This document shows, piece after piece, positions 7,546-15,444 of a stretch of DNA of 17,722 nucleotides; the stretch's first letter is position 1; every line of letters begins with the position of its first letter. The notes beneath the pieces were generated by a model, which was not told where the DNA came from, did not search any database, and saw nothing but the letters and a program-made list of their open reading frames with translations. The DNA comes from a bacterium. GTDB taxonomy: Bacteria > UBA9089 > JAHJRX01. Location: the NCBI GenBank assembly GCA_030017825.1, contig JASEGW010000014.1, forward strand, positions 1-17,722, in the 5' to 3' direction. Made by a program: the position numbers and the translations under genes.

Positions 7546-7550
7546 AAGAT

Positions 7551-9995
7551 ATGTTTGAACGTTTTACAGAAAAAGCACGCAGAATTCTGTCTCATGCTCA
7601 GGAAGAAGCTAAAAACTATAGACATGGATATATAGGCTCAGAACATTTACTTTTGGGATTGATTAAAGAAGGTGAAGGGGTAGCAGTAGAAGTTTTAAAT
7701 AATTTAGGAATTAATTTGACTAGTATTAAAACCGAAATAGAAAAAATGGTTTCTTCAGGAGGAGGTGCTTTAACTTTAGGAGATGTTCCTTTTACTCCTC
7801 ATGCTAAAAAAGTATTAGAGTTAGCTGTAGAAGAAGCTCATTTACTCAATCACAATTATGTAGGCACAGAGCATATTTTGTTAGGTTTGATTAAAGAAGA
7901 AGAAAGTATTGCTGCCCGTATTTTAAATAAATTTGGAGCTAATGTGTCATCTGTTCGAGAAGAAGTAATGAAAATATTAGGAGGTATTTCTTCGCCAGTT
8001 GATACTATTAAAAGGAAAAAAAGCACAACAACTCCTACTTTAGATGCCTTTTCTCGAGATTTAACTGAGCTTGCCAAGAGTAATAAATTAGATCCTGTAG
8101 TAGGAAGAGATGAAGAAATTGAAAGAGTTATCCAAGTTTTAGCTCGTAGAACAAAAAATAATCCAGTACTTATTGGTGATCCTGGTGTAGGCAAAACAGC
8201 AATTGTAGAAGGATTAGCTCAAAATATTATACATGGGCAAATACCAGAAATTTTAGAGAATCGCAGAGTTATAGCTCTAGATTTAGCTTCTTTGGTTGCT
8301 GGAACAAAATTTCGAGGAGAATTTGAAGAAAGACTAAAAAAAGTAACCAATGAAGTAAAACAGGCTAAGGATGTAATTTTATTTATCGATGAAATGCACA
8401 CTTTGGTAGGAGCAGGAGCAGCTGAAGGAGCTATTGATGCAGCAAGTATTTTAAAACCTGCTTTAGCTAGAGGAGAGCTTCAGTGTATTGGGGCCACAAC
8501 TATAGATGAATATCGTAAATATGTAGAAAAAGATGCTGCTTTGGAAAGGAGATTTCAAACTATTTACATTGAAGAACCTTCTATAGAGGAAACTATTGAA
8601 ATTTTAAAAGGACTTAGGGATCGTTATGAAGCGCATCATCGTATTGAAATTACTGACGAAGCTATTGAATCTGCAGCCAAACTTTCTCATCGATATATTT
8701 CTGACCGTTTTTTGCCTGACAAAGCTATTGATTTGATTGATGAAGCTAGCTCGCATGCTAAATTACAACTTACTACTACACCCTCTAACTTAAAAGATTT
8801 AGAGAAAGAAATTGCTCAAGCTACTAAAGAAAAAGAAGCAACTATTAATGAACAAGAATTTGAAAAAGCAGCTTCTCTTAGAGATAAAGAGCGAACGCTG
8901 AAGAAAAAATTAGAGAAAATAAGAAAAGAATGGAAAAACAAACATAATATTTCTGACCGTTCTATTGGAGGAGAAGATATTGCCAATATTTTAGCTTCCT
9001 GGACAGGAATTCCTATATATAAATTAGTAGAAAGTGAATCTGGAAAATTGCTTAAAATGGAAGAAGAGCTTCATAAAAGGATTGTGGGTCAAGATGAAGC
9101 GGTTGTTGCAGTAAGTAAAGCTATTCGCCGATCGCGAACAGGGCTCAAGAATCCTCGTCGTCCAGCAGGTTCATTTATTTTCTTAGGCCCAACAGGAGTT
9201 GGAAAATCAGAATTAGCAAAAGCTTTAGCTGAATTTCTCTTTGATGATGAGGAGGCCTTAATTCAAATAGATATGTCTGAATTTATGGAAAAATTTGCTG
9301 TCTCGAGGCTTACTGGTGCTCCTCCTGGTTATGTAGGTTATGAAGAAGGAGGTGAGCTAACCGAAAAAGTCAGAAGAAAGCCTTATTCGGTAATTCTTTT
9401 AGATGAAATAGAGAAAGCTCATCCTGATGTATTTAATATTCTTCTTCAAGTTTTAGAAGATGGCCAACTTACGGATAATTTAGGACATACAGTAGATTTT
9501 AGAAATACAGTTATAATTATGACTTCTAATATTGGTGCTCGAGATATTCTTGCCAATTCTGGTTTAGGATTTAGAACTTCCGATGCAGAACATACTTATG
9601 AAAAAATGAAAGAAAAAGTAACATCAGAGATGAAAAAAACATTTACTCCTGAATTTGTCAATCGTATTGATGAAATTATTGTTTTTCATTCCTTGAATAA
9701 AGAAGAAATTGAAAAGATCGTAGAATTAACTATTGATGAATTAAACGAAAGACTAGAGTCTCAAAATATGAGTTTAAAGGTAAATAAAAAAGCTATTAAA
9801 TACTTATCTGAGCAAGGATATAATGTTTCTTTTGGGGCGCGCCATCTTAAGCGAACTATTCAGAAAGAGATTGAAGATCCTTTAGCTGAAGAACTAATAA
9901 GGGGAAAATTTAAAGATGGAGATATCGTTGCGATAGATATGGAAGAAAATAAAATCACTTTTGCAAAAAAGAGTTGTGAAGCTACTTGCAGTTAA
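7551..9995 (+). CDS. clpC: ClpC, AAA+ unfoldase of the ClpCP protease
   Basis: ClpC unfolds proteins and feeds them to ClpP. In Firmicutes it degrades substrates marked with phosphoarginine by McsB. The 814 residues match family length. An N-terminal double Clp_N domain (1-145) has E31 and E107 in the two EH-LLGL motifs, which correspond to the phosphoarginine-docking glutamates of Bacillus ClpC. The first AAA domain has Walker A GDPGVGKT (209-216) and VILFIDEMHTL. A UVR/M-domain coiled coil lies at about 410-470. The second AAA domain has Walker A GPTGVGKS (546-553), SVILLDEIEKAHPD, and a GLGF loop (671-674) of the type that docks ClpP. The UVR domain separates it from ClpA and ClpB. It is split from mcsB by 309 nt, so it may have its own promoter. 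Confidence 0.95.
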   Translation: MFERFTEKARRILSHAQEEAKNYRHGYIGSEHLLLGLIKEGEGVAVEVLNNLGINLTSIKTEIEKMVSSGGGALTLGDVPFTPHAKKVLELAVEEAHLLNHNYVGTEHILLGLIKEEESIAARILNKFGANVSSVREEVMKILGGISSPVDTIKRKKSTTTPTLDAFSRDLTELAKSNKLDPVVGRDEEIERVIQVLARRTKNNPVLIGDPGVGKTAIVEGLAQNIIHGQIPEILENRRVIALDLASLVAGTKFRGEFEERLKKVTNEVKQAKDVILFIDEMHTLVGAGAAEGAIDAASILKPALARGELQCIGATTIDEYRKYVEKDAALERRFQTIYIEEPSIEETIEILKGLRDRYEAHHRIEITDEAIESAAKLSHRYISDRFLPDKAIDLIDEASSHAKLQLTTTPSNLKDLEKEIAQATKEKEATINEQEFEKAASLRDKERTLKKKLEKIRKEWKNKHNISDRSIGGEDIANILASWTGIPIYKLVESESGKLLKMEEELHKRIVGQDEAVVAVSKAIRRSRTGLKNPRRPAGSFIFLGPTGVGKSELAKALAEFLFDDEEALIQIDMSEFMEKFAVSRLTGAPPGYVGYEEGGELTEKVRRKPYSVILLDEIEKAHPDVFNILLQVLEDGQLTDNLGHTVDFRNTVIIMTSNIGARDILANSGLGFRTSDAEHTYEKMKEKVTSEMKKTFTPEFVNRIDEIIVFHSLNKEEIEKIVELTIDELNERLESQNMSLKVNKKAIKYLSEQGYNVSFGARHLKRTIQKEIEDPLAEELIRGKFKDGDIVAIDMEENKITFAKKSCEATCS

Positions 9996-10008
9996 ATGAA
10001 ATTAAATT

Positions 10009-10077
10009 GTACCTATTCAGCAATGTTCAATGTAACAACATATTTCCTTAGTGCGAAGTTTGTGCTGAATAGTTACT
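10009..10077. repeat. Complete copy 2 of the structured intergenic repeat
   Basis: Terminal arms GTACCTATTCAGCA (10009-10022) and TGCTGAATAGTTAC (10063-10076) pair at 13 of 14 positions, and weaker pairing can extend a few bases outward. Inside are a hairpin ATGTT/AACAT (10023-10027 with 10037-10041, 9-nt loop) and a short one CTT/AAG (10047-10049 with 10056-10058). Together these draw a three-way junction. Bases 10032-10058 are identical to window bases 1-27. The element lies between the clpC stop and the TPR gene, ending 26 nt before that gene's ATG. No transposase is nearby. A small non-autonomous mobile repeat and a structured leader are both possible. Confidence 0.8.
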
Positions 10078-10102
10078 AATTTTTACATTGAGGTACTCTG
10101 TT

Positions 10103-13100
10103 ATGAAAAAATTTCTCTTGCTGATATCGTGTATCTTATATATTTTTTCTATTTTTGAAGTTAATGCTGCTCTTAGAACAGGTGACAATTATAATTTAGC
10201 AGTAGAATTATTTAAAGACGGACATTACGAGATAGCGGTTCAAGAGTTGAATAAATTTATTCTTTCTAACCCTAGTAATGAAGCTATCTCTATAGCTATA
10301 TTTATGTTAGGAGAATCTTATTTTGCTCAAGAGAAATATCTTTATGCTTTAGAAGAATATCAAAAATGCTTTCAATCTTGCTTTGATGAAAATTTAAAAG
10401 CAAAGAGTTTACTTAGAATAGGTGATTGCTTTCTTCAAGAGTATAAATATAAAGAAGCTTTAGATAGATATCAAGAAGTAATAAATAAATATCAAAGTAG
10501 TGATATTGTAGCAAAAGCTACTTTTAAATGCGGGCAGTGTTGCTTTAAACAAGGAAATTTTAAAGAAGCATCTTATTATTATGAAGAGGTTACTAAAAAG
10601 TTTCCTCAAACAAAATATGTTTATCCTGCTTATTACTCTTTAGGAATATGTTTTTACTATCAGCAAGAGTATACTAATGCTATTCTGCCTTTCATGAAAG
10701 TATATTTAGAGTCTTCAGATTTCCAAGAACAAGGAAATGCTCTTTACTACATAGGAGTATGTTGGTATAAACAAGATAGTTTTGAGAACGCTATTTTAGA
10801 ATTAGACAAATTTATTTCTAAATTTAAAGATCATTCTTTGACAGCTAATGCTTATTTACTATTAGGAAAATCATTTTTAGAGATTTCAAAACACGAAAAA
10901 GCTTTAAATTATTTCAAGAAAATAGTAAAAGATTACCCAAATTGTGAAATTGTACCTAAGGCCTACTTTTGGATTGGAGAAACCTATTTCCAACTTAAAG
11001 ATTATTCTCAAGCCTTTATTAACTATAGCTATTTAGCAGAACATTTCCCTCAAGATGAACTTACTTCGCAAGCCAAATATAGCTTAGGATGGTGTTACTA
11101 TTACCAAAAGAAGTATAAAAATGCTATAAAGTCTTTTAGAAGTTTTAATGATGCTTTTCCAAAACATCAGAATGTATCAAAAAGCTTATACCAAATTGGA
11201 GAATGCTTTCAATGCTTAGGCGGACATAAAGAAGCACTGGAAGCCTACCAAGAAATTATTGAAAACTTTTCTACAAACGAAATAGTTCCTTTATGTTATT
11301 ATAAAAAAGGAAATAGTTATTTTGAGCAAAAAGATTATTCCAAAGCTATAGAGAATTTTCAAGAAATTATTTCTAAATTTGAAAAACATTACTTAGTTCC
11401 TTCAGCTCTATTTCACAGTGCCACTTCCTATGTTTTTTTAGAAAAAGATACCTTAGCTATAGATTATTTCAATAAACTAATTAAGAGTTTTCCTCAATCT
11501 GAATGGGTGGTATCTTCTTATTTAAAATTAGGGGAAATACATTCAAAACAAGCTGATTACTCAAAATCAAGAAAATTTTATGAAGAATTATTAAAAAAAT
11601 TTCCCAAATCTGATTTAGTTCCACATGCTTACTACAACTTAGCTACTTCTTTTTATCAAGAAAAAAACTGGAAAGAAGCTGCTTCTTGGTACCAAGCTCT
11701 TCTTGATAGCTTTCCAAAAATTTCTTTCGCCCATGAAGTTTTTTATGCATTAGGCAATACTTTTTATAATAATAAGGAATATCAGAAGGCTGTTATTTAT
11801 TATAAAAAGGTATTAGAAAAAAGTTCTAAAGAAGAATTAAGTGTTGCTTCTTGGTATCAAATAGCTTGGTGTTATTATAAATTAGAGAATTACGATCAAG
11901 CCATTAAAAACTTTACTCAAATAATTAATAACTTTTCTTCTTACAAAGAATATAAGAGCTCTTCTCTTTATTGGATAGGCTGGAGCTATTTTTATCAAAA
12001 AAAATATCAGAAATCTCAGGAAAATTATGAGAAACTTATTAAAGAATGTCCAGAAAGTAATTTAACAGCAAAGGCTTATCTAAAAGTAGGAGATTGCTTA
12101 TTTAATCAAAAAAATTATCGCGAAGCAGCTATTGCTTATAAGGGAATAATAGAAAAGTATTCTCAAGAAAAAGATATAGTTAAAGACGCTTCCTATCAAA
12201 TGGGACTATGTTATTATTTAGAAGGAAACTTAGATAAAGCAGTAAGTGTTTTTAAAGATCTGCAATTGAAATTTCCTGAGGAAGAGTTTCAAGCTAATTT
12301 GCAATTTAATATTGGAGAATTTTTTTATAATCAAAATGAAATCAAGAAAGCTTTGCAAGAATTTCAACTCCTAATTAACAAATATCCTAAAAGTTCAAAA
12401 GAACCTAATGCTCTTTACTTAAGTGCTCGTTGTTATTTAAAGACAAAAGAGTATCCTCAGGCCATTTCTACCATGAAGAAGTTATTAAACTTATATCCAA
12501 AGATCGCTTGGTCTGCAGATATTTATTTTAATTTGGGAATTTCTTATTATCATCTAAAAGATTATGAAAAAGCTATAGTTGAATTTGAAAAGCTTCTTAA
12601 AGAATTTACCCAAAGAAATGATTTGTTGGTAGATGCTATGTATTTTAAAGGAAAGTCTTTACAGAATATGAATCAGATGACAGAAGCTTTAAAGATTTAT
12701 AAAGAATTAATTAATTCTTATCCGAAAACTCAATCTGCTTGTGAAGCACGTTTAGAATTAGGAAATTATTTCATGGAAAAAAAGAATTACCAGGAAGCAA
12801 AAAAAGAGTATTCAGAGATTTTTAATAATAATCCTACTAAAGAAATTGCGGCTGAAGCTCAGTATTATTTAGGACGTTGTACTTTTTTATTAAATAATAC
12901 CAATGAAGCTTTAGTAGAATATTTAAAAGTGGCTTACTTTTATCCAGAAGTTACTATTTGGGCAGCTAAAGGGCAATTTCAAGCTGCTTTAATTTATGAA
13001 GAAAAGGGGAAATTTAAAGAAGCTAAAAAACTATATGAATCTATTGTTAAAAATTATAAAGATGTAGAAGAAATAGAAAAATCAAAAGCTCGTTTAAGTA

Positions 13101-13150
13101 TTTTAGAAACAAAAGAAAAAAAAGGTAAAACTAACTTAGAAAGCAATTAG
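10103..13150 (+). CDS. Large secreted TPR-repeat protein
   Basis: This is a 1,015-residue protein with a cleavable signal peptide (positive MKK, hydrophobic LLLISCILYIFSIF, likely cleavage after VNA, about residue 21). The rest is a solenoid of about 26 tandem TPR-like units with an unusually regular period near 37 residues. Each has an AYY-LG-CYY helix followed by a DY-KAI-Y-KII-KYP helix, the type seen in BamD and YbgF/CpoB-like periplasmic proteins. A charged Lys/Glu-rich tail ends it. I chose ATG 10103 because GAGGT (10090-10094) lies 8 nt upstream and the signal peptide begins there. The frame is open from TTG 10088. The next gene encodes an outer-membrane-type barrel 35 nt downstream, so a periplasmic scaffold serving that barrel is plausible. 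No enzymatic motif is visible, and the exact function is unknown. Confidence 0.85.
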   Translation: MKKFLLLISCILYIFSIFEVNAALRTGDNYNLAVELFKDGHYEIAVQELNKFILSNPSNEAISIAIFMLGESYFAQEKYLYALEEYQKCFQSCFDENLKAKSLLRIGDCFLQEYKYKEALDRYQEVINKYQSSDIVAKATFKCGQCCFKQGNFKEASYYYEEVTKKFPQTKYVYPAYYSLGICFYYQQEYTNAILPFMKVYLESSDFQEQGNALYYIGVCWYKQDSFENAILELDKFISKFKDHSLTANAYLLLGKSFLEISKHEKALNYFKKIVKDYPNCEIVPKAYFWIGETYFQLKDYSQAFINYSYLAEHFPQDELTSQAKYSLGWCYYYQKKYKNAIKSFRSFNDAFPKHQNVSKSLYQIGECFQCLGGHKEALEAYQEIIENFSTNEIVPLCYYKKGNSYFEQKDYSKAIENFQEIISKFEKHYLVPSALFHSATSYVFLEKDTLAIDYFNKLIKSFPQSEWVVSSYLKLGEIHSKQADYSKSRKFYEELLKKFPKSDLVPHAYYNLATSFYQEKNWKEAASWYQALLDSFPKISFAHEVFYALGNTFYNNKEYQKAVIYYKKVLEKSSKEELSVASWYQIAWCYYKLENYDQAIKNFTQIINNFSSYKEYKSSSLYWIGWSYFYQKKYQKSQENYEKLIKECPESNLTAKAYLKVGDCLFNQKNYREAAIAYKGIIEKYSQEKDIVKDASYQMGLCYYLEGNLDKAVSVFKDLQLKFPEEEFQANLQFNIGEFFYNQNEIKKALQEFQLLINKYPKSSKEPNALYLSARCYLKTKEYPQAISTMKKLLNLYPKIAWSADIYFNLGISYYHLKDYEKAIVEFEKLLKEFTQRNDLLVDAMYFKGKSLQNMNQMTEALKIYKELINSYPKTQSACEARLELGNYFMEKKNYQEAKKEYSEIFNNNPTKEIAAEAQYYLGRCTFLLNNTNEALVEYLKVAYFYPEVTIWAAKGQFQAALIYEEKGKFKEAKKLYESIVKNYKDVEEIEKSKARLSILETKEKKGKTNLESN

Positions 13151-13171
13151 TTGAGTTATTATAAAAATAAA

Positions 13172-13177
13172 AGGAGG
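13172..13177 (+). promoter_or_regulatory. Shine-Dalgarno site selecting a TTG start
   Basis: AGGAGG lies 8 nt before TTG 13186. An ATG at 13178 is only one base from this site and opens a four-codon frame ending at 13189, so it is too close to be the normal start. The TTG at 13186 leads directly into a signal peptide. Confidence 0.65.
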
Positions 13178-13185
13178 ATGAAGCT

Positions 13186-14793
13186 TTGAGTAAAATACAA
13201 ATATTTATTTTTTTCATCATTATAGCTACATTATCTCCAAACCTTACTTTTGGAGAAGAGAAACCGGATATTAATCTTCCAGGAGTAACTATTATTGGAA
13301 GAGATAGGTCTAAAGCACATGAAAAAATAGAGCCTAAAAATACTGCAATTGAGATTAAAGAAAAAATTGACCTTACTAAAGACTCGGTAAAAGAGTCCGC
13401 TATAGAAATAGATTTACCTTCTGTAGAAGATAAATCTATTATCCAAAAGAAAAAAAAATTTACTTCTTCTTTTACCATTAGTGAAGGTAATTTTAATTCT
13501 CTAAATTATCAGTATTTATATGGTCGAAAAGTAAAGGAAGCTAATATCTTATTTATTTTAAATAGAAGTAAATCCGGTGGTTTTATTATTAGTAATCAAA
13601 GATATAACAAACACAGTGGAGATAAAATATCTTTAAACTTTGATTTACCACTAAAGATTTCAAGACTAGAAAGAGAATTTTTCTTGTCTACAGAGGCTAA
13701 ATACAAAGAAAATGAGGAAAGCCTTCCTTTTAATCAAGATAAAGAAATTATTAAGGATTTAAGCTTTTCCTTAAATGGCAGACACGTTAAGGCTTGGAAT
13801 TCTAAGCTAAGCTTTGTTCTTACTAATACCAAGACTAAGTTAATTCATGATAATATAGATAACATAGAAAGTGATAATATTAATTTTGATATATATTTTT
13901 ATACTAATCTGAAAAAATACCTTTCTAAAGATTATCCCTTAAATCTTAATCTAAAAATACAAAGAGAAGCTATAGAGAACATTAAAAAATGGAATTATTT
14001 AACCTTTGCGGAAAGTAATAATATAGAAATAAGACATTACACTATTAATATTGGAGCAAATTATTGTAACTATGATAACTCTTCTACTTTAGGTTTTAAA
14101 CTAGATATTTTTTACCCTTATCGTAAAGATATAAAAGTATTTACAGTTTTTAAGAGGGAAGCGGAGTTGCCAACTTTTAGTAAGATTTACGGAAATGAAA
14201 AATATATAAAAGCAAGCTCTTATTCTCCTCAAAAATTGAATTATGGGGAATGTGGAATACAATATCAAATAAAAAATGGTTTTTTAATAAACAGTTCTAT
14301 ATTGGCCAAAGAAGTTAAGGACTTTATTTCTTGGAAAAGTATAAATATAAATAACAATCAGTTGCATGAACCTTTTAATATACAAAAGGCAAGAATTACA
14401 GGTTTAGGAATTAAAGTAAAAAAAGAATTACTTCCTAATATAATTTGCCTTAGTGATTTTACTTATAATTTCTCTACTCGAAATAAAACTTCTGACCAAA
14501 AAATTCCTTTTATTCCTAAAGAAGAAATAAAGACAAACCTAAAAATTACTAATTTTAAAGGAATAGATATGGAATTTATAGGGACCTATAAAGGGAGTCG
14601 TTATGCTCATTATAATCAGAATGATAAATTAAAAAGTTATCTTTTGTTAGATTTTAAGATTTCCAAAAGCATTGATGATCAATTACATGTATTTATGTCT
14701 GGAGATAATATTTTTAATAGAAAATATCAAATAAGGCCAGAGTATTTTGGAAATTTAGCTACTATAAAAGCAGGAATTATAATAAAGATATAA
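13186..14793 (+). CDS. Secreted outer-membrane beta-barrel, TonB-receptor-like but lacking a plug
   Basis: This 535-residue protein starts at TTG. A signal peptide (hydrophobic IFIFFIIIATLSP, likely cleavage after TFG near residue 23) is followed by INLPGVTIIGRDRS, which recalls the short conserved stretch before a plug in TonB-dependent receptors. A charged linker runs to about residue 90. The remainder alternates polar and hydrophobic residues as a transmembrane beta-barrel does. It ends with LLLDFKISKSIDDQLHVFMS-type strands, then NIFNRKYQIRPEYFGN and a final strand closing in IIIKI, which is the typical C-terminus of TonB-dependent receptors. The linker is too short for a normal plug of about 130 residues. 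It follows the TPR protein by 35 nt with its own Shine-Dalgarno, so the two probably form one unit. The substrate is unknown. Confidence 0.68.
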   Translation: MSKIQIFIFFIIIATLSPNLTFGEEKPDINLPGVTIIGRDRSKAHEKIEPKNTAIEIKEKIDLTKDSVKESAIEIDLPSVEDKSIIQKKKKFTSSFTISEGNFNSLNYQYLYGRKVKEANILFILNRSKSGGFIISNQRYNKHSGDKISLNFDLPLKISRLEREFFLSTEAKYKENEESLPFNQDKEIIKDLSFSLNGRHVKAWNSKLSFVLTNTKTKLIHDNIDNIESDNINFDIYFYTNLKKYLSKDYPLNLNLKIQREAIENIKKWNYLTFAESNNIEIRHYTINIGANYCNYDNSSTLGFKLDIFYPYRKDIKVFTVFKREAELPTFSKIYGNEKYIKASSYSPQKLNYGECGIQYQIKNGFLINSSILAKEVKDFISWKSININNNQLHEPFNIQKARITGLGIKVKKELLPNIICLSDFTYNFSTRNKTSDQKIPFIPKEEIKTNLKITNFKGIDMEFIGTYKGSRYAHYNQNDKLKSYLLLDFKISKSIDDQLHVFMSGDNIFNRKYQIRPEYFGNLATIKAGIIIKI

Positions 14794-14902
14794 TAGATGA
14801 GAGTAATCAGAAGTCAGAAGGGAGAAAAATACATAAAATTTCAACTTCCAAACTCTTTATATTTGAAAATTGGTTACTGGAAAATTTTATTTAACTAAAC
14901 TA

Positions 14903-15433
14903 ATGAATATTACTTATCTCTCTATAGGCTCTAATATTGATAAAGAAAGAAATATTACTCTTTCTGTTTCCAAGCTAAAGCACTCTAAGGGTATTAAAAT
15001 AAAAAGATTGTCTAATATTTATTACGCCCAGCCTATAGGATATGAGGATCAAGAGTATTTCTTAAATTTTATAGCAGAGATTGAAGCTGATTTAACTCTC
15101 AAAGAGCTGCTTTTAAGGTTAAAAGATATTGAAAAGAAGCAAAAAAGAAAAAAAAGTATATTTTGGGGGCCACGTACCATAGATCTGGATATTATCTTTT
15201 ACAATCAACAAATTGTAAAAGATAGAAATCTAATAATTCCTCATCATCATATGCATAAAAGAGCTTTTGTCTTACAGCCTTTAAATGAACTTGCACCTTC
15301 TTTTATTCATCCTGTGCTCAATAAAAGCGTAAGTCAACTTCTTGCAGAACTAAAAGACACTAGCAACATAAATCTCTATGGTACTTGGATTAAAGAAAAT
15401 AAACAATGGATAATAAAAAAATTTGAAACTTAA
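14903..15433 (+). CDS. folK: FolK, 6-hydroxymethyl-7,8-dihydropterin pyrophosphokinase
   Basis: FolK transfers pyrophosphate from ATP to 6-hydroxymethyl-7,8-dihydropterin, a step of folate synthesis. The protein is 176 residues from ATG 14903. Marks are TYLSIGSNIDKERN at the N-terminus, YYAQPIGYEDQEYFLNF in the centre, the signature FWGPRTIDLDIIF with metal-binding D94 and D96, and IPHHHMHKRAFVLQPLNELAP near the end. I chose ATG 14903 because homologues begin with a short stretch before YLSIGSN. The frame is open from TTG 14870. No good Shine-Dalgarno precedes either start, which is odd after a 109-nt gap. The panB gene follows 11 nt downstream, a common folate/pantothenate pairing. Confidence 0.9.
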   Translation: MNITYLSIGSNIDKERNITLSVSKLKHSKGIKIKRLSNIYYAQPIGYEDQEYFLNFIAEIEADLTLKELLLRLKDIEKKQKRKKSIFWGPRTIDLDIIFYNQQIVKDRNLIIPHHHMHKRAFVLQPLNELAPSFIHPVLNKSVSQLLAELKDTSNINLYGTWIKENKQWIIKKFET

Positions 15434-15444
15434 AGAGTGTATTT

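Larger units (their letters stand above)
7242..7550. other. 309-nt AT-rich gap and clpC leader
   Basis: No gene is visible here. Contents in order are: a perfect palindrome GTAATC-T-GATTAC (7255-7267); a nested inverted repeat with AAACTC (7321-7326) and GAGTTT (7369-7374) outside, and CACTTA (7342-7347) and TAAGTG (7359-7364) inside; an AT-rich inverted repeat (7387-7454) related to one after panB; a weak promoter candidate; and a strong Shine-Dalgarno before clpC. I found no CIRCE element and no CtsR-type GGTCAAA direct repeat. Confidence 0.6.

Noticed and set aside
7242..7550. CtsR or HrcA (CIRCE) control of clpC
   Set aside because: I looked for GGTCAAA direct repeats and TTAGCACTC/GAGTGCTAA arms and found none. 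The palindromes present do not match either site.
10009..10077. The 69-nt repeat as a tRNA gene
   Set aside because: The three-way shape and length recall a tRNA, but there is no anticodon arm of the right geometry, no TTCGA-type T-loop and no 3' acceptor pattern.
10009..10084. The same repeat as the clpC intrinsic terminator
   Set aside because: A T-run follows the right arm, but the loop is about 40 nt, the stem is not GC-rich, and the related copy sits just before a start codon.
13178..13189. Four-codon leader peptide ATG AAG CTT TGA before the barrel gene
   Set aside because: The ATG is adjacent to the Shine-Dalgarno, too close for normal initiation. It is more simply chance sequence before the TTG start.
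14794..14902. Riboswitch or repeat in the gap before folK (AGAAGTCAGAAGGGAG region)
   Set aside because: Only a purine-rich stretch with weak complementarity to ACTTCC is present. No known riboswitch core is visible, and one instance does not make a repeat.
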